NCBI GenBank assembly: GCA_023229575.1
Contig: JALNYZ010000012.1
Span: 62,001-126,000, forward strand
Direction: 5' to 3'
Source: Prolixibacteraceae bacterium
GTDB lineage: Bacteria > Bacteroidota > Bacteroidia > Bacteroidales > Prolixibacteraceae
DNA length: 64,000 bases
In this document: positions 1 through 9,412 of the stretch, piece after piece
Numbering within the stretch: position 1 is the first letter of the stretch
Layout: each line of letters starts with the position of its first letter
The notes under the pieces: model-generated
Told to the model about the DNA's origin: nothing
Seen by the model: only the letters and a program-made list of their open reading frames with translations
Databases searched by the model: none
Program-made: the position numbers and the translations under genes

Positions 1-933
1 ATAGCGATGTACATCAATGGGGAACTTGTAGGCCATAATTATTCGGCAAAGAGTTTTAAGCTGGCAAAGAATAAGATCCACATAGGCAATCCGCTCATGG
101 TCCTTAGTGGGCTGAAGGTTCAAACGGAATCCCTCAGCAAGGATGAGGTAAGAAAAGAGTACCTTTACGGGAGACCGCAAACAAATCAATTCTCTGATCA
201 AACCATTCGGCAGATAGTCAATCCGCAGGATAAACCTGCTATTACGTCCCGGTTGGATGGTTCCTGGAAAAAAGTGTATGAATGCAATTTCACAAAAAAA
301 TCCGATCTGGATTCCTGGACTTTCCAGACTGGCGAGAAGTTCAGGGACAAATTCAAATTGGATATTACCGAGAACGGCCTTTACTGGGAAACGCCTGAAA
401 TGATAGATACGGAATCAAGGGGCTATTTATGGTGTCCGGCAAAAGTTGAGGGGGACCAGTGGATTGAATTTGAATTTCAGTTGGTCTCTCCCAAAGGGTT
501 GGCCTTGCTGATGATGTGTGCCAGTGGTATGCAGGGGGAGGATATTATTGAGGACCAGGGATTACGCAAAACCGGTTCGATGGGCGATATGAACGCGAAT
601 TACCGGAACTACCATTGGGAGTATGTCCGGCGTGTCGAGGCCATGCGTACGGATGTTGAAACGCAATACGTTTGTAAGAATCCCTGGGGGAAGGGATTGT
701 ATGTTGGCTGTGTTCCCCGGCTTGAACGTAATCGATGGATTAAAATCAGGTACATTAAAGTAGGGAACAAGATTTGCGGATCGTTCGATGGCAAAACTGT
801 TTTTGAGGTCGAAGACAGTGCCTACAATAACAACGGGCCATTATTAAATTCTGGTAGGGTGGTGCTCCGTCAAATGTACAATACCGCCATGCGGTACAGA
901 AATTTCGTGATTTATTCAAAGAAAAGCAACTAA
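1..933 (+). CDS. LamG-like plus DUF1961 protein, 5-prime end cut by window
   Basis: The frame is open to the left edge (ATA GCG precede the first ATG at 7), so the true start lies outside the window. The first 50 or so residues (MYINGELVG, then KIHIGNP) look like the last strands of a LamG/concanavalin-type domain. Residues about 90-308 match DUF1961: GLALLMMCASGMQGEDI, GDMNANYRNYHWEYVRR and GPLLNSGRVVLRQM are typical of that family. DUF1961 proteins are beta-sandwich proteins found with polysaccharide lyases and glycoside hydrolases. Their activity is not established, so a binding or lyase-associated role is inference. The next gene starts 11 bases downstream, so both are probably in one transcript. 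Family call is good, function open. Confidence 0.7.
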   Translation: MAMYINGELVGHNYSAKSFKLAKNKIHIGNPLMVLSGLKVQTESLSKDEVRKEYLYGRPQTNQFSDQTIRQIVNPQDKPAITSRLDGSWKKVYECNFTKKSDLDSWTFQTGEKFRDKFKLDITENGLYWETPEMIDTESRGYLWCPAKVEGDQWIEFEFQLVSPKGLALLMMCASGMQGEDIIEDQGLRKTGSMGDMNANYRNYHWEYVRRVEAMRTDVETQYVCKNPWGKGLYVGCVPRLERNRWIKIRYIKVGNKICGSFDGKTVFEVEDSAYNNNGPLLNSGRVVLRQMYNTAMRYRNFVIYSKKSN

Positions 934-944
934 AGCGATGTATT

Positions 945-1991
945 ATGGAGAACGACAAATTTACACGCCGGAAATTCGTCAAAGGTACAGTGGGTGCCGG
1001 ATTGCTTGTTGCAGGATCAGGTCTGTTGCCATCATGCAATATCTTCAGGATATCTTCAAAATCGGGATCTGTCTATGATGCCAAAGGTTTACCGACCGTA
1101 ATTTTTGGTAAAACAGGGGTTCGTGTTCCAAGACTGGTATTGGGTTTGGGTTCTCGTTTTTGTCATTTGGAAAGTGATGAAGAGGCATATAAGTTGTTGC
1201 ACCAGGCCTTGGACAGCGGACTTTATTATTGGGACACTGCCCGTGCGTATGACAATTCCATGGCCACGCCTCCTGGTAAGACCAAGAGTCCCAGACTTGT
1301 CGTTAGTGAAGTACGTATTGGCCCGGTTGTCAATGCCCGCAGAAAAGAGATATTCCTTTCTACCAAGGTCACGAGCCGCGACCCTAACCAGGCCATGCGC
1401 GATATTGAAGACAGCCTGAAACGGTTGCAGACCGATCATTTGGACCAATTGATGATCCACGATGTGAAGTCGATGGCAGATGTGGACAAACTCAGCGAAA
1501 AAGGGAACCTGGTTGATATTCTTCACCGGTTGAAGGAGCAGGGGCTAACGCGCCTTATCGGTTTTTCCGGACATGCCAACGCCCAGGCAATGACTGCCAT
1601 GGTCAGCAGGGGCGATTTCGACAGTATGCTTATTGCGGCCAATCATTGGAACCCAAAAGATCCCCAACCACGGCTGGAAATGGCTATCCCCGCTGCTAAA
1701 GCAAAAAATATGGGTGTCGTTTTAATGAAGGTGGTCCGACCCCGTGAAACAATCGTTGGTCTTGACCCGAACGAGTTGGTAAAATATGCCCTTTCGTTGA
1801 AAGGTCCTGATGTTGTAGTGGTTGGTATAGACAGTATGGCCGTTTTGGAATCTAATCTCCATATGTTACAAAATTTCAAACCCATGGATCCGGACAGAAT
1901 GAAAGAATTGGCAGAACAACTTACACCTTTTTACAATCACGAGAACCTGCCCTGGATGGCACCTGGGTATTGCGACGGAAATTGGGCCTGA
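945..1991 (+). CDS. Tat-exported aldo/keto reductase
   Basis: This is an aldo/keto reductase, an NAD(P)-linked carbonyl/alcohol oxidoreductase, of 348 residues. The N-terminus has a twin-arginine signal (TRRKFVKG followed by a hydrophobic stretch) ending in LLPSC, which could also be a lipobox, so the mature protein is probably periplasmic or membrane-anchored. The AKR catalytic tetrad is present: D97 and Y102 in WDTARAYD, K141 in LSTKV and H172 in LMIHD. Tat export fits a protein that must fold around its nicotinamide cofactor before export. It lies 11 bases after the DUF1961 gene and 35 bases before the next hydrolase. Oxidised sugars are the likely substrates by context, but nothing in the sequence fixes the substrate. 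Confidence 0.85.
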   Translation: MENDKFTRRKFVKGTVGAGLLVAGSGLLPSCNIFRISSKSGSVYDAKGLPTVIFGKTGVRVPRLVLGLGSRFCHLESDEEAYKLLHQALDSGLYYWDTARAYDNSMATPPGKTKSPRLVVSEVRIGPVVNARRKEIFLSTKVTSRDPNQAMRDIEDSLKRLQTDHLDQLMIHDVKSMADVDKLSEKGNLVDILHRLKEQGLTRLIGFSGHANAQAMTAMVSRGDFDSMLIAANHWNPKDPQPRLEMAIPAAKAKNMGVVLMKVVRPRETIVGLDPNELVKYALSLKGPDVVVVGIDSMAVLESNLHMLQNFKPMDPDRMKELAEQLTPFYNHENLPWMAPGYCDGNWA

Positions 1992-2026
1992 GAATACAAT
2001 AATTAAAACCAACACAATAATTTAAC

Positions 2027-3436
2027 ATGAAACCACAAAAATGTATCACCATTTTACTGCTTTTGGCAGCTCGCTGTTCACAAGGACAAACCCCTGCCCA
2101 GGTTTATTTGAAGCCCCTGGGTGAAGTGCTCCGCAACGTGGAGCAAACCTACCATGTGACCCTGAAGTATGATAAAAAAGAGCTCGAAGGTTTGGAAGTC
2201 AAGTATGCCGACTGGAAGTTTTTTTCCGATTTGGGGACAACCTTGGATCGCATTCTGATCCCGTTGGATTTGCAGTATGAAAAGATTGGCGAGAAAAGTT
2301 ACACGGTAACAAAATGGGACTACTACATTAAAACCTTTGCCGAAGGCGCCCGCCACCTCGATGCGCTGATCAAAAGTTATGCTGATAAGGAATCCTGGGA
2401 GAAGCGCAAGGCCATTGTCAAACAAAATATCCTGGATGTTCAGGGCATTTCAGGTATGAAAAAAAGTCCGCTCCGGGTTATCAGTTCAAACTTCAGGAAA
2501 CATGACGGATACTCGGTTGAGAATGTAGCTTTGGAAGTCTTGCCTGGCGTATATTTGTCGGGATCGGTCTATAAACCATTAAAATTCAAGGGAAAAATTC
2601 CGGCGATGCTGTCGCCCCATGGCCATTTTTACGGCGATACGGATGACGGAAATGGCCGGTACCGCCCCGATCAGCAGTACCGTTGTGCCACACTTGCCAA
2701 AATGGGTGCAGCCGTGTTCAGTTACAGCATGTTTGCCTGGGGCGAATCGGCCTTGCAATTCGATAATAAAGAGCACTATACCAGCATTGCACTGACCATG
2801 CAGACCTGGAACAGCATCAGGGTACTTGACTACCTGTGTTCCCTTGATTATGTTGATCCTGAACGGATAGGTGTTACCGGCGCTTCCGGTGGTGGTACCC
2901 AGACCATGATCATCACAGCCATAGACGACCGTATCAGATTAAGCGTTCCTACGGTGATGCTATCCGCTCATTTCTATGGCGGTTGCGCATGTGAAAGCGG
3001 TTTGCCAATCCACCAGATCAAGGGCGGGCCTCAAAGCAACAACGTAGAATTCGGGGCCATGGCCGCCCCACGTCCAATGCTGGTCATCTCTGATGGGACC
3101 GACTGGACACAAAATACGCCTAAAATCGAGTTTCCCTGGTTGAAAAAAATATATGCCTTGTACGGGATGGAAAAAAATGTGGAGAATGTGCACCTTCCAA
3201 CTGACGTGCATAATTACGGTTATAACAAACGGATCGCGATGTATGATTTTGTCGCCCGTCATTTTGCCCTGAAAGATAAAATTGTAAAAGACAAAACAGG
3301 CAAATTTGACGAATCGGGGGTAACAATCGAGCCTGCTGTTGAGATGTACACTTTTGGCAAAGAAAAACGCCTTCCGGAGAATGCGATACACGGAGTAGAG
3401 GCTTTGAGGCGGGTAATCCAGGATGCAAAAAAATAA
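2027..3436 (+). CDS. Secreted alpha/beta hydrolase with N-terminal STN-like domain
   Basis: A 469-residue exported protein with a signal peptide ending near SQGQ. Residues about 28-95 resemble an STN domain (PLGEVLRNVEQTYHVTLKYD, a variable part, then LDRILIPLDLQYEK and SYTV), a fold usually found in TonB receptors and secretins. The rest is an alpha/beta hydrolase of the acetyl-xylan-esterase/dienelactone-hydrolase type. The nucleophile is S287 in GVTGASGGGTQT, the Cys-rich stretch FYGGCACESG follows, and the probable catalytic His is in TDVHNYGYN. Esterase action on an acylated glycan is inferred from the family and from the acetylesterase next door. Its 3-prime end overlaps the upstream in-frame extension of the next gene, whose real start is 31 bases after this stop. 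Confidence 0.75.
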   Translation: MKPQKCITILLLLAARCSQGQTPAQVYLKPLGEVLRNVEQTYHVTLKYDKKELEGLEVKYADWKFFSDLGTTLDRILIPLDLQYEKIGEKSYTVTKWDYYIKTFAEGARHLDALIKSYADKESWEKRKAIVKQNILDVQGISGMKKSPLRVISSNFRKHDGYSVENVALEVLPGVYLSGSVYKPLKFKGKIPAMLSPHGHFYGDTDDGNGRYRPDQQYRCATLAKMGAAVFSYSMFAWGESALQFDNKEHYTSIALTMQTWNSIRVLDYLCSLDYVDPERIGVTGASGGGTQTMIITAIDDRIRLSVPTVMLSAHFYGGCACESGLPIHQIKGGPQSNNVEFGAMAAPRPMLVISDGTDWTQNTPKIEFPWLKKIYALYGMEKNVENVHLPTDVHNYGYNKRIAMYDFVARHFALKDKIVKDKTGKFDESGVTIEPAVEMYTFGKEKRLPENAIHGVEALRRVIQDAKK

Positions 3437-3467
3437 AAAGTCACAATTCTCTTTAAAATTACAACTT

Positions 3468-4880
3468 ATGAAACGAATTTTTTCTTATTCCATCTCCACT
3501 TTATTTGTAAGTCTCCTTACAATATCCAGTCTGTTTAGCGCAATTAAGATGTCTTCAGTTTTTTGCGACAATATGGTTTTGCAGCAGCAGACCGAAGCTT
3601 TAATTTGGGGCAAAGCCTCAAAAAACACTTCAGTTAAGGTTACTACCTCATGGAACCACAAGGGTTACAGTACCATTGCATCTGCCGACGGGAACTGGAA
3701 ATTGAAGGTAACCACGCCAAAAGCAGGCGGGCCTTACGAAATTACCGTGAGTGACGGAAATACCCTCACATTAAAAAATGTTTTGATTGGCGAAGTATGG
3801 GTATGCTCAGGACAATCGAATATGGAAATGCCGGTGAAAGGATACCGGAACCAGCCAGTACTGGGTTCGGCCGATGCAATCGCATTCTCGTCTAACCCCA
3901 ACATCCGTCTCTTTACCGTCAAAAAGGCCACAAGTCTCGAGCCTCTTGATGATTTTGCAGGAAACTGGAGCTTGTGCGAGCCGGAAAATGTATCCGAATT
4001 CAGCGCAACAGCCTATTATTTCGGGCTGATGCTGAATAAGGTGCTCCACGTACCTGTTGGACTGATTAATACGAGTTGGGGAGGGACACGCATTGAACCC
4101 TGGATAAGCGAGATCGGTTGCAAGAACTTTGACTGGGTAAAGGTACCTGACAAGAAACCGGTTGATAAACTGGATGCGCAGACACCAACAGTTTTGTTCA
4201 ATGCCATGATCAACCCGATGGTGGGCTACGGTATCCGAGGGGCAATCTGGTACCAGGGCGAATCGAACAGGAACGAACCCAGGGAATATCAGAAGCTAAT
4301 GCCCGGGCTGGTTCAAAATTGGCGGGCGCTATGGGGGATCGGAGATTTTCCTTTCTATTACATGCAGATTGCCCCTTTTGATTATGGCTCAGTTGGCCTC
4401 AGTTCTGCTTATCTTCGCGAGGCGCAGCTAAAAGCTTCCACTGTCATCCCCAATATTGGGATGGCCTGTATCATGGACCTTGGCGAGAAGGAGTGCATCC
4501 ATCCTTCCCGTAAGGAAACCGGTTCGGGACGTTTGGGCATGCTGGCATTGGAACAGACATACGGTATAAAGGGAATCGTGGGGAAAGGTCCCGTCTTAAA
4601 GGATATGAAGGTTGTTGAAGGAATGGTTAAACTGACATTCGACAATGCCCCAACCGGGTTGACTTCATTCGGTAAAGAGTTGTCATGTTTTGAAGTGGCC
4701 GGGACAAACAAAAGGTTCTTCCCCGCCAAAGCTTTTATCACCGGAACCGGGATAACCCTGCTTTCCACATCAGTACCTGAACCAATGGCAGTGCGTTATG
4801 CATTTCAGGATTTTGTAACAGGGGATCTATTTGGCGTCAATGGTTTGCCTGTTTCCTCTTTCAGGACTGATGATTGGTAA
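3468..4880 (+). CDS. Sialate O-acetylesterase-family (SASA) carbohydrate esterase
   Basis: A secreted SGNH-type carbohydrate O-acetylesterase of the sialate O-acetylesterase family. The frame is open from 3423, but the ATG at 3468 gives a clean signal peptide (MKRIFSYSISTLFVSLL) and is chosen here. S117 in CSGQSNMEMP is the nucleophile, GAIWYQGESN is the second family block, and H345 in CIHPSRKE is the catalytic His. The protein has 470 residues, close to the usual family size. Bacteroidota members of this family remove acetyl groups from many plant or host glycans, so the name does not imply sialic acid as substrate. It is encoded in series with other esterases, which suggests an acetylated target glycan. 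Confidence 0.88.
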   Translation: MKRIFSYSISTLFVSLLTISSLFSAIKMSSVFCDNMVLQQQTEALIWGKASKNTSVKVTTSWNHKGYSTIASADGNWKLKVTTPKAGGPYEITVSDGNTLTLKNVLIGEVWVCSGQSNMEMPVKGYRNQPVLGSADAIAFSSNPNIRLFTVKKATSLEPLDDFAGNWSLCEPENVSEFSATAYYFGLMLNKVLHVPVGLINTSWGGTRIEPWISEIGCKNFDWVKVPDKKPVDKLDAQTPTVLFNAMINPMVGYGIRGAIWYQGESNRNEPREYQKLMPGLVQNWRALWGIGDFPFYYMQIAPFDYGSVGLSSAYLREAQLKASTVIPNIGMACIMDLGEKECIHPSRKETGSGRLGMLALEQTYGIKGIVGKGPVLKDMKVVEGMVKLTFDNAPTGLTSFGKELSCFEVAGTNKRFFPAKAFITGTGITLLSTSVPEPMAVRYAFQDFVTGDLFGVNGLPVSSFRTDDW

Positions 4881-4925
4881 CCCACAAAATAAAATGACGA
4901 TCAATAAAACTATTTTGGTAAAATT

Positions 4926-6227
4926 ATGAGCGCAATCAGAACAATAATGTGTTTGTTACTTTTGGTAATACATTATTCAGCACACCCACAGTCGGCGATA
5001 GGTAAATCAGTGAAGGACAATGTGTTTGAATTGAACCCACGCGGAGGCCTGCCTCACTTTTTTGAAAAAGCTTCGCAGGGTGGCCCGTTAAAAGTTGCTT
5101 ACTTGGGTGGAAGTATAACCGCCCAAAATGGATGGCGCGTATATTCATTTGATTGGCTTAAGGAGCGTTTTCCCAAAGCCAAATTTACTGAAGTTAATGC
5201 TGCAATCGGAGGTACGGGTTCCGATTTTGGCGTATTCCGTTTGCGCGATCACATGTTAAAGTTCAATCCTGACCTGGTCTTTATAGAATTTGCTGTAAAT
5301 GACAGCAAAACACCTCCTGAGAAAATCATTCGATCAATGGAGGGTATTGTCAGACAGATTTGGCAGCAGAATCCTGTCGCAGATATCTGTTTTATTTATA
5401 CCATAAAAAGTACTTTTCTCGAATCTGAGCAAAACGGACAACTACCCGAATCTGTCGTAACAATGGAAACAATTGCTGATAGATACCAAATTCCTACCAT
5501 CAATTTTGGGTTTGAAGTGGCTAAGTTGATTAGCAGCAATCAATTATTATTTAAGGGCGAATCCAAATCATTGAATGGAGTGAAGGTGTTCAGTCCGGAT
5601 GGGGTGCATCCCTATTTTGAAACAGGCCATGTTATCTATCAGAATGTACTAAAACGTTCATTCGAATCAATGCTCAAATCAATGGTTGCAAACAATCAGG
5701 GGCATGTTGAAAATCACAATCTCCCTCAACCACTGGCTGCTGATTATTTTGCGAACACGCAAATGATTGATATTAAACACGCAAAACTTAGCAGACATTG
5801 GAAAATTTTTCGGATTGGGAATGAGCCCTCATTTTCCGGTTTTGAAAAATATCTTAATAAGGTTGGAAAGGCGTCCCGCTCCGGAGAAACCCTTACCATC
5901 CGTTTCAGGGGAAGGACTATTGGGGCATTGGATTTTATAGGACCGGATGTAGGCCGGGTTATTGTAGAAATTGATGGCGCTGTAAAGGATACTGTATTCA
6001 GGTTTAACCCATGGTGTACTTCAAATTCCAGAATGATGCATTATTTCTTAATTGACCACCTGGAAGAAAAGGAGCATGATGTGGTCTTCAGGATACTGGC
6101 CGAACCATTTGATAAAGCTGCCATACTTGCGAAAATAGGGAACAAGATTAAAAATCCGGATGATTTTGAAGAAAACAATTGGTACGTAGGAAAAATCCTG
6201 ATTGACGGTAAATTGCTTTCCAGATAA
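4926..6227 (+). CDS. Secreted SGNH/GDSL hydrolase with C-terminal beta domain
   Basis: A 433-residue exported SGNH-fold esterase. Block I is AYLGGSITAQNGWR with S63 as the likely nucleophile. The Gly block is AAIGGTGSDFGVFRL, the Asn block is FAVNDSK, and block V is PDGVHP with D225 and H228. Residues about 280-433 form a separate domain rich in beta strands (HWKIFRIGNEPSFSGFEKYL, IGALDFIGPDVGRV), probably an ancillary sandwich. An N-terminal signal peptide is visible (hydrophobic run to YSAHPQ). By context it deacylates the same glycan attacked by its neighbours. The acyl group and the sugar cannot be read from the sequence. Confidence 0.82.
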   Translation: MSAIRTIMCLLLLVIHYSAHPQSAIGKSVKDNVFELNPRGGLPHFFEKASQGGPLKVAYLGGSITAQNGWRVYSFDWLKERFPKAKFTEVNAAIGGTGSDFGVFRLRDHMLKFNPDLVFIEFAVNDSKTPPEKIIRSMEGIVRQIWQQNPVADICFIYTIKSTFLESEQNGQLPESVVTMETIADRYQIPTINFGFEVAKLISSNQLLFKGESKSLNGVKVFSPDGVHPYFETGHVIYQNVLKRSFESMLKSMVANNQGHVENHNLPQPLAADYFANTQMIDIKHAKLSRHWKIFRIGNEPSFSGFEKYLNKVGKASRSGETLTIRFRGRTIGALDFIGPDVGRVIVEIDGAVKDTVFRFNPWCTSNSRMMHYFLIDHLEEKEHDVVFRILAEPFDKAAILAKIGNKIKNPDDFEENNWYVGKILIDGKLLSR

Positions 6228-6266
6228 TTGATACAGGCGATAAAAAAAAATTAACATTTTAGACAA

Positions 6267-7376
6267 ATGCATGCGCTACATAAATTGCTTTGCTTGACCT
6301 GTTTAATATCTGTGCTCAATGACAGTGTATATCCCTGTGATTATAACAAAGACAAGTTCTTCCGGGGTTTTATGATCGACGCGCCCCGCGGGGTCGAATC
6401 CATGGAATACTATTTCCGGCTGATCGATTTTTGTCAGAAAGAAGAGTTCAATTCCATTATTTTTCGCCTGACCGACGACCAGGGATCGGCTTACTTTTTT
6501 ACTTCCCATCCGGAACTCAAAATGTGTGAAGGCGCCTTAACGGCCGATGAATTGGGTAAATTGGTCGCCTATTCACAAAGCAGGGGAATCGAATTGATCC
6601 CAGAGATCGAATCCTTTGGCCATTCAAAATACATCACCCAAACAGAAGAATATAAATTTCTGAACGATGGCCCGGTAGGGGCCGAGTTTAATGCACTGTC
6701 TCCTGTTAATGATGCCACGATTGGTTTAATGAAGGATCTTTACACAGAAATAGCGTCAATTTTTCCAGGCGGGTATATTCATATTGGCTGCGACGAGGTA
6801 AATTGGGGGGCAAGCGAGATGTCAAAAAATGCACTAAAAGCACGAAGCAAACCCCGGATTTGGGCCGAATATGTCAATAAACTGAATGAATGCGTGAAAT
6901 CCCTTGGTAAGAAAGCAATTATCTGGGGAGACGTTCCTATCTACCATGAAAAGGATGTTCTCGATTTGCTCAACAGGGATATTCTATTGAAAAACAAATA
7001 TTTGTCTGATAATTTCCGCAAATTGGCAAGGCTAATTGCCCCATATCGGGAAAGTGTAACCAGGAACAAAGGAGATTTTGATGATTTTTTATCAACACTC
7101 AATTTTATTGAATACAATTATAACAGGCAGAATGAGCTGCTGGAATTTGTCCACTCAAAAAGGAGGGATTTGAAATCAGTTGAAACCTACCTGAAAAAAG
7201 TGGCGATGGAAGATCAGGAACAACTTTCAACGATTTGGTCTGCGTGGTGCCAAGGCCGACGGTGTAACCCCAACGAAGTTGTAAATGATTGTATGTGGTC
7301 GTTTGGTGTGGCGTCCGGCTATTCAAAACATCTAAGTGAAAATCCAAGCAAATTCATAAAAATTTTAAGGAAATGA
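6267..7376 (+). CDS. GH20-like beta-hexosaminidase-type protein, possibly internally shortened
   Basis: A secreted protein of 369 residues whose first two thirds match the GH20 catalytic barrel: FFRGFMIDAPRG, IELIPEIESFGHSKY and GGYIHIGCDEVNWG, in which D176-E177 is the GH20 catalytic pair. The N-terminal GH20b domain is absent. After KAIIWGDVP (about residue 225) the text jumps from DLLNRDILLKN to a helical stretch (YLSDNFRKLARLIAPYRES). The last barrel strands with their usual Trp and Tyr residues are not recognisable. The protein may be a short-form relative, or an in-frame deletion may have removed the end of the barrel. The stop overlaps the next start by 4 bases (ATGA), so the two are translationally coupled. 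Confidence 0.7.
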   Translation: MHALHKLLCLTCLISVLNDSVYPCDYNKDKFFRGFMIDAPRGVESMEYYFRLIDFCQKEEFNSIIFRLTDDQGSAYFFTSHPELKMCEGALTADELGKLVAYSQSRGIELIPEIESFGHSKYITQTEEYKFLNDGPVGAEFNALSPVNDATIGLMKDLYTEIASIFPGGYIHIGCDEVNWGASEMSKNALKARSKPRIWAEYVNKLNECVKSLGKKAIIWGDVPIYHEKDVLDLLNRDILLKNKYLSDNFRKLARLIAPYRESVTRNKGDFDDFLSTLNFIEYNYNRQNELLEFVHSKRRDLKSVETYLKKVAMEDQEQLSTIWSAWCQGRRCNPNEVVNDCMWSFGVASGYSKHLSENPSKFIKILRK

Positions 7377-9376
7377 GAATATTAGAACTATTGCAAAAAA
7401 ATTGCCTGACGAAGAGCCCGGACCGCTTTTGTCTCCTGGTTTTATTGCTGATTCTTACACCGGTAACATACGCACAGGAGATTAAAACGCTGATTTCTCC
7501 CGACCATAATATTTCGGTCGATGTTTTGTTGAAGGAGAAAATTTATTACACGGTTTCGTTCAAGGGAGAACGCGTGTTGGAGGCCTCCCCTTTGACAATA
7601 ACCCTGGATAATTCAACACTTGGGGCAAATCCAAAGGTTACAGAAGTCAGACAGACAAGTGTTGACCAACTGATCAAAACTGTTTGGGGCAGTCGAAAAG
7701 AGATTCATGACCGTTACAACCAACTGTCAATTGATTTAGAAGGAAGTTTCTCTGTTGAATTCCGCGCTTACGACAATGGGGTTGCCTACCGGTTTGTGAC
7801 CCGTCTGAAAGAGAAGCAGGTGACCGTGAAAAATGAAGAGGTGGCTTTCCGTTTTAATTTCGGCGTTTCGGCCTGGATGCTCAACTCAAAAAGTTATGAA
7901 TCCAACTATAAATTGATACCCCTGGATGTTCAAAACATTCAGAATTTCAATAACAACAAAGACAAAATCTTCCTGCCTGTATTTGTGCAGCCGACATCAA
8001 AAGTGAAGATAGCCATCACCGAAGCCGGGCTCTACGATTACCCCAGTTTGTTTCTTGACCGTGGCAACGATTACGAAAACTACCTTCTGGGAACTTTCGA
8101 AAAATATACGCTGACCACTAAAACCGGAGGTTTCAGCAATTATTCCCAATTGGCAGATAAAGTGGCCGACTACATTGCCGTGACCAGTGGTACACGCGAC
8201 TATCCATGGCGTTTGCTGGTAATCAGCGAAGATGACCGCACCTTTGCCGACTGTGATCTGGTTTACCAATTATCCAAACCTTGCGAACTAAAAGAAACTA
8301 GTTGGATTAAACCTGGTAAAGTGGCCTGGGAATGGTGGCACGACTATGTGGTTGAGGGACAAAATTTCAGGGGAGGGGTGAATACCAAAACTTACCTGTA
8401 CCACATTGATTTTGCTGCTAGATATGGTTTGGAATATATCCTGATTGATTGGCTTTGGACGGATAAATACGACCTTACCCTCTTCAATCCGGAAGTTGAT
8501 TTGAAAAAGATAATTGACTATGCTAATTCAAAAGGGGTGAAAGTTATTTTGTGGTGTCCTGGACATACTTTATATAGGCAACTGGACAAAGCCCTGGATT
8601 TGTTTGCATCACTGGGTGCAGCCGGGGTGAAAGCCGACTTCTTTGGTCGTGAAGACCAAACAGGTATAAAAATGTACGAAGATATCGCCAAGGCAACTGC
8701 TGCACGTAAAATGCTGATCGATTTTCACGGCGCAACCAAACCAACCGGGTTATCCAGGACCTATCCCAATGTGATCAACTACGAGGCCGTGGCCGGTAAC
8801 GAATGGAACAAGCTGAGTGATGATAAGGTAACCGTAGCCCATAAGGTGATGCTTCCTTTTACCCGGGGACTACAAGGACCAATGGATTTTACACCCGGAG
8901 GGATGCGCAACCTGCAATCGGGTCATAACTTACGTTTTACCCTGCCGGTTGTTCATGGAACCAGATGTAACGAAATGGCCCTGTTTGTATTGTACAACGA
9001 GCCATTGAAAATGCTTTGCGATGCCCCATCTGTCTATGAGAGAGAGCCCGAAATCACCCGTTTTATTTCAAAAATACCAACAGTTTGGGACGACACCAAA
9101 GTACTGGAGGCTAAGTTTGGGCAATATCTTGTTGAAGCCCGAAAAACAGGCAATACCTGGTATGTTGCAGGAATGACCGGAGAAAATGCACAGGAGGTTA
9201 TCCTTGATTTTTCTCTCCTGGGTGAAGGCAATTTTACAGCCACAATTTTGAAAGACGGTCCCAATGCTGATCGGGTTGGGACGGATTACCTATTTGAAAC
9301 CAAACAGATAACCAACACTTCGAAACTAACAGTCGCGATGGTTGGCGGAGGTGGTTTTTTGATAAGGATTAATTGA
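7373..9376 (+). CDS. GH97 alpha-glycosidase
   Basis: A secreted glycoside hydrolase of family GH97 (SusB family), 667 residues, usual length. The signal peptide ends at VTYAQ. N-terminal beta-sandwich text includes SPDHNISVDV and WGSRKEIHDRYNQL. The barrel shows KVAWEWWHDY, GLEYILIDWLW, VKVILWCPGH and AGVKADFFGRED. The last contains D422, at the place where retaining GH97 alpha-galactosidase-type members carry their nucleophile, whereas inverting SusB-type enzymes use glutamates. A retaining alpha-galactosidase-like activity is therefore favoured, from memory of the family only. NYEAVAGNEWNK and PFTRGLQGPMDFTPGG are typical late blocks. It is coupled to the GH20-like gene by a 4-base overlap. 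Confidence 0.9.
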   Translation: MRILELLQKNCLTKSPDRFCLLVLLLILTPVTYAQEIKTLISPDHNISVDVLLKEKIYYTVSFKGERVLEASPLTITLDNSTLGANPKVTEVRQTSVDQLIKTVWGSRKEIHDRYNQLSIDLEGSFSVEFRAYDNGVAYRFVTRLKEKQVTVKNEEVAFRFNFGVSAWMLNSKSYESNYKLIPLDVQNIQNFNNNKDKIFLPVFVQPTSKVKIAITEAGLYDYPSLFLDRGNDYENYLLGTFEKYTLTTKTGGFSNYSQLADKVADYIAVTSGTRDYPWRLLVISEDDRTFADCDLVYQLSKPCELKETSWIKPGKVAWEWWHDYVVEGQNFRGGVNTKTYLYHIDFAARYGLEYILIDWLWTDKYDLTLFNPEVDLKKIIDYANSKGVKVILWCPGHTLYRQLDKALDLFASLGAAGVKADFFGREDQTGIKMYEDIAKATAARKMLIDFHGATKPTGLSRTYPNVINYEAVAGNEWNKLSDDKVTVAHKVMLPFTRGLQGPMDFTPGGMRNLQSGHNLRFTLPVVHGTRCNEMALFVLYNEPLKMLCDAPSVYEREPEITRFISKIPTVWDDTKVLEAKFGQYLVEARKTGNTWYVAGMTGENAQEVILDFSLLGEGNFTATILKDGPNADRVGTDYLFETKQITNTSKLTVAMVGGGGFLIRIN

Positions 9377-9412
9377 GAATGGGATATTTAAACGCCATTA
9401 ACAGTAATAAAT

